This document shows, piece after piece, positions 1 to 4,487 of a DNA stretch of 5,567 nucleotides. This DNA comes from an uncultured Clostridia bacterium (GTDB taxonomy: Bacteria > Bacillota > Clostridia > Oscillospirales > Oscillospiraceae). Position numbers and translations under genes: made by a program. Where the stretch lies: positions 1-5,567 of the forward strand of contig CAMWTG010000192.1 in NCBI GenBank assembly GCA_947177115.1, read 5' to 3'. The notes under the pieces were generated by a model. It saw only the letters and a list, made by a program, of their open reading frames with translations, did not search any database and was not told the origin of the DNA. The stretch's first letter is position 1. Each line of letters begins with the position of its first letter.

Positions 1-105
1 CGCCCCCCCGGTGGGGTGGTCCCCCCCCCCCCCCCCCACCCCCCCAACCCCCCCCCCCCCCCCCCGACCCCCCCCCCCCGCGGCTCCCGTCACCCCCCCC
101 CCCCC
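1..105. repeat. Poly-C low-complexity contig edge, probably artefact
   Basis: This stretch is almost entirely C, with uninterrupted runs of 17 (21-37), 18 (48-65), 12 (68-79) and 13 (93-105) bases, broken by a few G, A or T. No coding pattern, repeat unit or regulatory site is visible. The abrupt change to ordinary sequence near 106 and the position at the window edge suggest low-quality base calls or an assembly end. If real, the complementary strand would have very long G runs able to form quadruplexes. I regard artefact as much more likely. Confidence 0.8.
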
Positions 106-153
106 TTCTCTTTGGGAAGAGGTACAAATTTTCTGTTTTTTTGCAATAACCTC

Positions 154-184
154 TTGACTGTAAACCCGCTTTATACCCTATAAT
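154..184 (+). promoter_or_regulatory. Promoter of the merR-RDD gene with a 19-bp spacer
   Basis: A -35 box TTGACT (154-159) and a perfect -10 box TATAAT (179-184) are separated by 19 bp. An overlong 19-20 bp spacer is characteristic of promoters controlled by MerR-family proteins, which untwist the DNA to align the boxes, so autoregulation by the adjacent gene product is a reasonable inference. The spacer has a weak dyad (GTAAA 160-164 against TTTAT 170-174), and TTATA-CCC-TATAA (171-183) is a perfect short inverted repeat overlapping the -10 box. Either could be operator sequence. The boxes are seen directly; the regulator is inferred. Confidence 0.75.
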
Positions 185-216
185 AAGGCAGAAAATCACG
201 AAAGGGAGACGAGGAG

Positions 217-1701
217 ATGAACGTCCGGGAGATCGAACAGCAGCTGGGCATCCCGCGGGCCAACGTCCGCTACTATGAAAAGGAGGGCCTGCTGCACCCC
301 CGGCGGGGGAGCAACAACTACCGGGTCTATACCGTGGAGGACGTGGAGGAGCTGAAAAAGATCCGGCTGCTGCGGCAGCTGGACATGCCCATCGAGACCA
401 TCCGGGCCGTGCAGGCGGGGGAAGTGCCCCTGGCCGACGCGGTGGCCAGGCAGGAGCAGCTGCTGGAGAACGAGGCGGTCAAGCTGGGCCAGGCCCGGGC
501 GGCCTGCCGCTCCCTGCTGGCCGACGGGGTGACCTACGCGGCCCTGGAGCCCGCCCGGTATGAGAATGTGCGCCCCGTCCTGCCGGGACGGCAGCAGGCG
601 GAGCCGGAGGAGCCCAAGCGTCCCCCGGTGGAGGGAGCGGAGTGGGCCTTCCATCCCTGGCAGCGGTTCTGGGCCAGGAGCCTGGACCTGGCGCTGGCGA
701 ACGCCGCCGCAGTGATCTTTTTGGCGCTGGTGTTCCATATCAGCGTACTTAACACCGGTACGCGGCTGATAAGCCTGCTGAGCACCGTGCTGGGCTGGGG
801 CGTCGTGCTGGCGGTGGAGCCGCTGCTGCTGCGCACCTGGGGGACCACGCCGGGGAAATGGCTGCTGGGCCTGGAGCTGCGCACCAGCCGGGGCGAAAAG
901 CTCCGCTGCAGAGAGGGCTTTGAGCGGACTTGGGGCGTGCTGCTGCAGGGCTATGGCCTCTCGCTGCCCATCTACAGCCTGTACCGCCAGTACAAGGGAT
1001 ACCGCCGGTGCGAGGAATGCGAGCCGATGGAGTACGACCAGCATGGAGGCTTTCAATACTACAGCCTGTCCTCGAACTGGCTGGGCGTGCGGGAAGCGGT
1101 TTCCGCGGCGCTGAGCCTGGCGCTGATCGTGCCGGGGTTTCTGGCCAGCTGCCAGGTGCTGCTGCCGCCCAACCGGGGGGACGTCACGCCTGCGGAGCTG
1201 GCGGAAAATATCAACACTCTGGCCAACCGCCAGAATTACTCCCTGTGGGTGGACGGGGAGGGCTATGAGCTGGCGGCCCAGACGGTAAACGTCCAGGAGG
1301 ACGGCGGCCCCTGGGTGGAGTACGTCTGCGGCCAGCCCTTTTCGGACACGCCGGTCTACACGGTGGAGACAGACGAAAACGGCTTCGTCACCGCCGTCAT
1401 ATTCGAGGAGACCGGGGACTTTTCAGACGGAGATCCCGGCGCCGTCTGGCTGCCCGTCTCCCGGGTATCGCTGGTACTCCAGTCCTTCGCAGGCGCCTCC
1501 GGCAGCGGACTGGCCCTGGCCCGGAGCCCCCTGCTCCAGGACCTGGCCAGCGCGGGGACGGTGAGCGCCAGCGGCTTCACCCGGACGGTCGGGCTGGAGA
1601 TGGAGGGCTATCAGGATGGTTCGGGCGGACTGCTCTGGAGCGAGGAGGACGCGGAGAGCGGGTGGTACCGCTACACGGTCCGGGTGGAAAAGACATCGTA
1701 A
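217..1701 (+). CDS. MerR-type regulator fused to an RDD-like membrane domain
   Basis: Probable membrane-tethered transcription regulator of 494 residues. Residues 2-70 form a MerR-type winged helix-turn-helix: REIEQQLGIPRANVRYYEKEG with the family's RYYE signature at 18-21, then the wing and NYRVYTVEDVEEL at 34-46. Residues 72-100 look like a short dimerising coiled coil. After a Pro/Glu-rich linker (about 120-140) comes an RDD-like domain, with the R..AR..D pattern at 150-157, hydrophobic spans at about 158-178 and 184-205, and TTPGKWLLGLEL at 210-221. A CEEC pair lies at 265-268 and another strong span at 293-316. The last 178 residues are soluble and unrecognised. With three spans the tail is extracytoplasmic; if 238-256 also crosses, it is inside. 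The ATG is supported by AAAGGGAG at 201-208, eight bases upstream. Target genes and ligand are unknown. It has its own promoter and is separate from glnA. Confidence 0.88.
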   Translation: MNVREIEQQLGIPRANVRYYEKEGLLHPRRGSNNYRVYTVEDVEELKKIRLLRQLDMPIETIRAVQAGEVPLADAVARQEQLLENEAVKLGQARAACRSLLADGVTYAALEPARYENVRPVLPGRQQAEPEEPKRPPVEGAEWAFHPWQRFWARSLDLALANAAAVIFLALVFHISVLNTGTRLISLLSTVLGWGVVLAVEPLLLRTWGTTPGKWLLGLELRTSRGEKLRCREGFERTWGVLLQGYGLSLPIYSLYRQYKGYRRCEECEPMEYDQHGGFQYYSLSSNWLGVREAVSAALSLALIVPGFLASCQVLLPPNRGDVTPAELAENINTLANRQNYSLWVDGEGYELAAQTVNVQEDGGPWVEYVCGQPFSDTPVYTVETDENGFVTAVIFEETGDFSDGDPGAVWLPVSRVSLVLQSFAGASGSGLALARSPLLQDLASAGTVSASGFTRTVGLEMEGYQDGSGGLLWSEEDAESGWYRYTVRVEKTS

Positions 1702-1706
1702 AACCG

Positions 1707-1730
1707 GAGGGCGGACGGCGGTCCGCCCTC
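1707..1730. terminator. GC-rich hairpin after the merR-RDD gene, possible weak terminator
   Basis: A perfect 10-bp stem (GAGGGCGGAC at 1707-1716 with GTCCGCCCTC at 1721-1730) closes on the four-base loop GGCG, starting five bases after the stop codon. On the plus strand it is followed by TGCTGCTGCC rather than a U-tract, so it is not a standard intrinsic terminator. It may assist Rho-dependent termination or protect the 3' end. On the minus strand it would be followed by GGTTTTACG, only a short U run. Confidence 0.5.
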
Positions 1731-1787
1731 TGCTGCTGCCGGGAATGTCCGCTCCCGGTGTACATTTTCACCAAAAACCCGCCGGTC

Positions 1788-1804
1788 CTGTTTGTACCAA
1801 ACAG
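1788..1804. promoter_or_regulatory. 17-bp palindrome upstream of glnA promoter, candidate operator
   Basis: CTGTTTG (1788-1794) and CAAACAG (1798-1804) are perfect inverted 7-bp arms around TAC. The site ends 18 bp before the glnA -35 box. This arrangement suits a dimeric DNA-binding protein acting as activator or upstream repressor. It does not match the Bacillus GlnR/TnrA consensus (TGTNAN7TNACA) that I would expect at a glnA promoter in Bacilli. The symmetry is seen directly; binding and the regulator's identity are inferred. Confidence 0.45.
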
Positions 1805-1822
1805 AGAATTTCACCAGCCGTC

Positions 1823-1851
1823 TTGACTTCCCTCCCGCCGCCTGTTACATT
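1823..1851 (+). promoter_or_regulatory. Promoter of glnA
   Basis: The -35 box TTGACT (1823-1828) and the -10-like TACATT (1846-1851) have an optimal 17-bp spacer, the -10 matching TATAAT at four of six positions. Transcription would begin near 1857-1860, giving a leader of about 55 bases that starts with the 1858-1888 hairpin. The separate promoter, the hairpin after the preceding gene and the roughly 210-bp gap indicate that glnA is transcribed independently. The imperfect -10 box would fit a promoter needing an activator, but this is not shown. Confidence 0.65.
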
Positions 1852-1857
1852 CAGGAT

Positions 1858-1888
1858 ACCGGCGGGTCCGGAGATAGGACGCGCCGGT
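1858..1888 (+). promoter_or_regulatory. Leader hairpin in the glnA 5' untranslated region
   Basis: ACCGGCG (1858-1864) pairs with CGCCGGT (1882-1888). After a single G-G mismatch, GTCC (1866-1869) pairs with GGAC (1877-1880), leaving the seven-base loop GGAGATA. The resulting 11-bp stem sits at about the predicted transcript start and ends 15 bases before the glnA Shine-Dalgarno. A 5'-terminal hairpin could stabilise the mRNA or bind a regulator. Only one hairpin is present with no U-tract after it, so a classical attenuator or the paired hairpins of ANTAR-controlled leaders are not evident. Confidence 0.5.
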
Positions 1889-1903
1889 GAAATTTATAAA
1901 ATT

Positions 1904-1910
1904 GAGGTGG
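1904..1910 (+). promoter_or_regulatory. Ribosome binding site fixing the glnA start
   Basis: GAGGTG(G) complements the 3' end of 16S rRNA and lies four bases (counted from GAGGTG) before ATG 1914. It decides against the in-frame GTG at 1887, which overlaps the 3' arm of the leader hairpin and has no suitable site before it. Confidence 0.75.
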
Positions 1911-1913
1911 CTT

Positions 1914-3350
1914 ATGACCAAGACAGTGGAGGACATCCTGCAATTCTGCCAGGAAAACGGCGTCCGCATGATCGATTTCAAGACCGTGGACCTGACGGGC
2001 CGCTGGCATCACATCACCATCCCCGTGGAGCGCTTCAACGAGGACACCCTGCGCTGCGGCATCGGGTTCGACGGATCCAACTTCGGCTATGCCTCTGTGG
2101 AGAAGAGCGACATGGTCTTCGTGCCCGACCTGGAGACCGCCAGCATGGACCCCTTCGTGGAGGTCCCCACCCTGTCCATGACCGGAGACGTGCAGATCAT
2201 CGACAACCCCGCCAACCGCCGCTTTGCCCAGTACGCCCGCAGCGTCACCGAGCGGGCCGAGGAGTACATGCGGGAGACCGGCGTGGCCGACAAAATGGTG
2301 GTGGGGCCGGAATTTGAGTTCTATCTCTTTGACAATGTGAAGTTTGAGAATAAACCCAACCGGGCCTCCTTCGAGGTGGACGCCGCCGAGGCGGAGTGGA
2401 ATACCGCCGTGCCCGTCTACGGCGCCTGCCAGGGCTATCAGATCGCCCACCACGACGGCTACCACGCCGCCCTGCCCCAGGACACCACCTTCGACCTGCG
2501 CAACGAGATCTGCATGAAGATGGACGACTGGGGGGTGAAGGTGAAGTACCACCACCACGAGGTGGGCGGCCCCGGCCAGCTGGAGGTGGAGGTGGAGCCG
2601 GAGAGCCTCACCGAGATGGCCGACAAGACCATGATCACCAAATACATCATCAAGAACGTGGCCGCCCGGGAGGGCAAGACCGCCACCCTCATGCCCAAGC
2701 CCCTCCACGGCGAGGCCGGAAACGGCATGCACGTCCACATCTGGCTGTGGAAGGACGGCAAGCCCCTGTTCTATGACGAGAAGGGCTATTCCCAGCTGTC
2801 GGACACGGCGCTGTACTTTATCGGGGGCCTGCTCCGGCACGCCGCCTCCCTGTGCGCCATCACCAACCCCTCCACCAACTCCTTCAAGCGCCTGGTGCCC
2901 GGCTTCGAGGCCCCGGTGACCATCGGCTACGCCACGGCCAACCGCTCCTCCATCATCCGCATCCCGGCCTACGCCAAGACCCCGGCCCAGAAGCGGTTCG
3001 AGCTGCGCAACCCCGACGCCACCTGCAACCCCTACTACGCCTACGCCGCCATCCTCATGGCGGGGCTGGACGGCATCCTCAACAAGATCGATCCCCACGC
3101 CAACGGCTGGGGCCCCTATGACTTCAACCTCTTCAACCTCTCCGAGGAGGACAAGAAGCGCATCCAGGGCCTGCCCAAGTCCCTGGGCGAAGCCCTGGAC
3201 GCCCTGGAGGCGGACCACGATTATCTCACCGCCGGCGGCGTGTTCCCCGAGGAGCTGATCCACAGCTGGATCAGGCTCAAGCGGGCCGAGGAGGAGGAGA
3301 TCTCCCGGATCCCCACCCCGGCGGAGTTCGCGCGGTATTATACGCTGTAA
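1914..3350 (+). CDS. glnA: Type I glutamine synthetase
   Basis: Catalyses ATP-dependent formation of glutamine from glutamate and ammonium in the cytoplasm, the key ammonium assimilation step; the family works as a dodecamer. The 478-residue product is full length (E. coli GlnA 469). Visible hallmarks are the beta-grasp latch FDGSNFG (52-58), metal-binding GPEFEFYLFD (131-140), HHHEVGGPGQLEVE (213-226), GNGMHVHI (269-276), the ATP-site KRLVPGFEAP (325-334) with the flap glutamate, NRSSIIRIP (343-351), RFELRNPD (361-368) and MAGLDGI (382-388). The C-terminal half aligns closely with I-beta enzymes, but the segment equivalent to NLYDLP reads NLFNLS, so the adenylylated tyrosine is Phe407. GQLEV replaces the more usual GQNEV, a mild divergence. 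The ATG at 1914 is chosen because of its ribosome binding site and because family members begin near this point. It has its own promoter and terminator. Assignment is secure; the I-beta placement is inferred. Confidence 0.97.
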   Translation: MTKTVEDILQFCQENGVRMIDFKTVDLTGRWHHITIPVERFNEDTLRCGIGFDGSNFGYASVEKSDMVFVPDLETASMDPFVEVPTLSMTGDVQIIDNPANRRFAQYARSVTERAEEYMRETGVADKMVVGPEFEFYLFDNVKFENKPNRASFEVDAAEAEWNTAVPVYGACQGYQIAHHDGYHAALPQDTTFDLRNEICMKMDDWGVKVKYHHHEVGGPGQLEVEVEPESLTEMADKTMITKYIIKNVAAREGKTATLMPKPLHGEAGNGMHVHIWLWKDGKPLFYDEKGYSQLSDTALYFIGGLLRHAASLCAITNPSTNSFKRLVPGFEAPVTIGYATANRSSIIRIPAYAKTPAQKRFELRNPDATCNPYYAYAAILMAGLDGILNKIDPHANGWGPYDFNLFNLSEEDKKRIQGLPKSLGEALDALEADHDYLTAGGVFPEELIHSWIRLKRAEEEEISRIPTPAEFARYYTL

Positions 3351-3389
3351 AAAAGATCCCGGCCGCAGTTTATGCGGCCGGGGTCTTTT
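3351..3389. terminator. Strong bidirectional intrinsic terminator
   Basis: A 13-bp GC-rich stem with one G-T wobble (3355-3367 with 3373-3385, loop GTTTA) is extended by AAAA (3351-3354) pairing with TTTT (3386-3389). On the plus strand the stem is followed by TTTTAT and ends glnA right after its stop codon. Read on the minus strand it is followed by TTTTTTACAG and ends the converging unit. The stop codon of the minus-strand gene (3388-3390) lies inside the T run, so one element serves both genes in a 37-bp gap. Confidence 0.92.
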
Positions 3390-4473
3390 ATGTCGGGAGA
3401 TTCCTGGGGTGGCTCGGCGTGTACCTTCCGCTTTGTATCATGGTAAAAAAGTCGAAATTCTTCAAGGCGGAGACGATCTGGCTGGGGATCTTCGCCCCGC
3501 TCCCGGCGACCGTATCGTACATATTGACGCTGATCGGGAACCGGGTGGGATCCTGCCGCACCGGGACCCGCCCGGTATAGGACCAGTCCCCGTACCAGAC
3601 GTGGAGGATCCCGTCAAAGGTGGATTCCGGGGTGCCATCGGAGGGGAGGGAGGACGGATAACGGTTCATCCCGGCGTCATTCCCCTTGTAGAAAAACCGG
3701 AAGCCCTCCGGCGGGACCATGGTTTCATCCACCATATTCCCATTCAGCGTACTGTTCCGCGCGTTGTCGTTGATGATGGTGTTGTAGGAGGAGTAGAGGC
3801 CCTGCTGTATGCTCCCGGCCGGATAGCTGGTGGGCAGGTCCAGCTGGGACACGCCGTACCGCCGGCCGATCCGCCGGGTGATCTCCTGCAGGGTGGTTTT
3901 CATCTCCTCCGACTGATAGTAATATTTGGCATCGTAGTAGATGACGTCGTTGGAGTTCCGGTCCGAGCCGTTGTACAGGGCGGCCAGCTGGCGGCTGTCC
4001 TTCCAGCTCTGGTTGCCCGCTCCGTGGATGTTGTCCAGTCTGGCCACATCGTACACATCGCGGAGCAGCTTCGGCATGAACTCATCCGGATCGAAGCCTC
4101 TTTCCACATAGGCGCTCCTGAGGTTTTCCACAACATCCGACAGGACTCCCTCTATTGTTTTCTCATCCGCCGTTCCGGCGTAGTACTGGTCAAAGGTGCT
4201 TGAGATCCGCCGGGCCATCTGGGGGCCGGAGGTCCCGTCCTTCCCCACGCCGAACGACATGAAATTCCGGGGCAGGACTACCTCCTCCAGTTCCGCTATG
4301 TAGGCTTCAAATTCCGGATCGCCCTCCCGGTAGAACACCTGACGGGCCTCGCCATCGGGCGTCTGGACCGTTTTGCCGATGCCGGTCAGTTTGATACCCT
4401 CCGGCTTGTTGAGCCGCATCTGCTGGGCGTGCCGGGGAATCGCCGCCAGTGCAGACAAGCTTAAATTGGACAT
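3388..4473 (-). CDS. Unrecognised 361-residue cysteine-free protein
   Basis: I do not recognise this protein. It has 361 residues, no cysteine, no evident signal peptide and no strong membrane span, so a soluble product is likely. The N-terminal 70 residues contain an acidic stretch (DPEFEAYIAELEE, 52-64). Residues 84-145 look mainly helical, with amphipathic segments around EKTIEGVLSDVVENLRSAY and EFMPKLLRDVYDVARL. Residues 150-250 are rich in Tyr, Asn, Asp and Ser (IYYDAKYYYQSEE at 178-190), and the C-terminal third, including HVWYGDWSYTGRVPV (291-305), looks beta-rich. The start is secure: AAGGAGG (4481-4487) lies seven bases upstream. It is the second gene of a tight pair, 12 bp after the upstream stop codon, so co-expression and perhaps a shared role with that beta-rich protein are inferred. 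GC content resembles glnA's and is unlike the upstream neighbour's. Real gene: high confidence; function: none assigned. Confidence 0.85.
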   Translation of the reverse strand: MSNLSLSALAAIPRHAQQMRLNKPEGIKLTGIGKTVQTPDGEARQVFYREGDPEFEAYIAELEEVVLPRNFMSFGVGKDGTSGPQMARRISSTFDQYYAGTADEKTIEGVLSDVVENLRSAYVERGFDPDEFMPKLLRDVYDVARLDNIHGAGNQSWKDSRQLAALYNGSDRNSNDVIYYDAKYYYQSEEMKTTLQEITRRIGRRYGVSQLDLPTSYPAGSIQQGLYSSYNTIINDNARNSTLNGNMVDETMVPPEGFRFFYKGNDAGMNRYPSSLPSDGTPESTFDGILHVWYGDWSYTGRVPVRQDPTRFPISVNMYDTVAGSGAKIPSQIVSALKNFDFFTMIQSGRYTPSHPRNLPT

Positions 4474-4480
4474 AGTGGTT

Positions 4481-4487
4481 CCTCCTT
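4481..4487 (-). promoter_or_regulatory. Shine-Dalgarno site overlapping the upstream stop codon
   Basis: Read on the minus strand, the sequence is TAAGGAGG: the TAA stop of the upstream gene (4488-4486) shares its last two bases (AA) with the AAGGAGG ribosome binding site of the next gene, seven bases before its ATG (4473-4471). A ribosome finishing the first gene would sit on this site, so translational coupling of the two genes is likely. Confidence 0.85.

Noticed and set aside
196..1056. 286-codon minus-strand frame within the merR-RDD gene
   Set aside because: The translation is Gln/Leu/Pro/Gly-rich antisense of a GC-rich gene, with no recognisable motif. The plus-strand gene has a clear MerR domain, promoter and ribosome binding site.
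1788..1804. GlnR/TnrA operator
   Set aside because: The palindrome has a 3-bp centre and arms CTGTTTG/CAAACAG, not the TGTNAN7TNACA pattern.
1858..1903. Known glutamine riboswitch or ANTAR-type double-hairpin leader for glnA
   Set aside because: Only one substantial hairpin is visible, its loop is seven bases without the expected hexaloop pattern, and no terminator with a U-tract lies between it and the gene. I see no conserved riboswitch core.
1887..1913. GTG at 1887 as the glnA start, giving nine extra residues
   Set aside because: The codon overlaps the leader hairpin and lacks an upstream ribosome binding site. ATG 1914 follows GAGGTG and matches the usual N-terminus of the family.
1616..2317. 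233-codon plus-strand frame bridging the merR-RDD gene end and glnA
   Set aside because: It overlaps both real genes in another frame, crosses the promoter and hairpins, and is an Arg/Pro/Gly-rich shadow.
1851..3263. 470-codon open frame on the minus strand opposite glnA
   Set aside because: It is the antisense shadow of the GC-rich glnA gene: the translation is a low-complexity mix of Val, Gly, Leu and His, it has no ribosome binding site or family features, and glnA itself is unmistakable.
3409..4203. 264-codon plus-strand frame opposite the cysteine-free protein gene
   Set aside because: It is Val/Gly/Pro/Asp-rich with no ribosome binding site and has the look of antisense translation. 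The minus-strand gene has a perfect AAGGAGG, tight linkage and a terminator.
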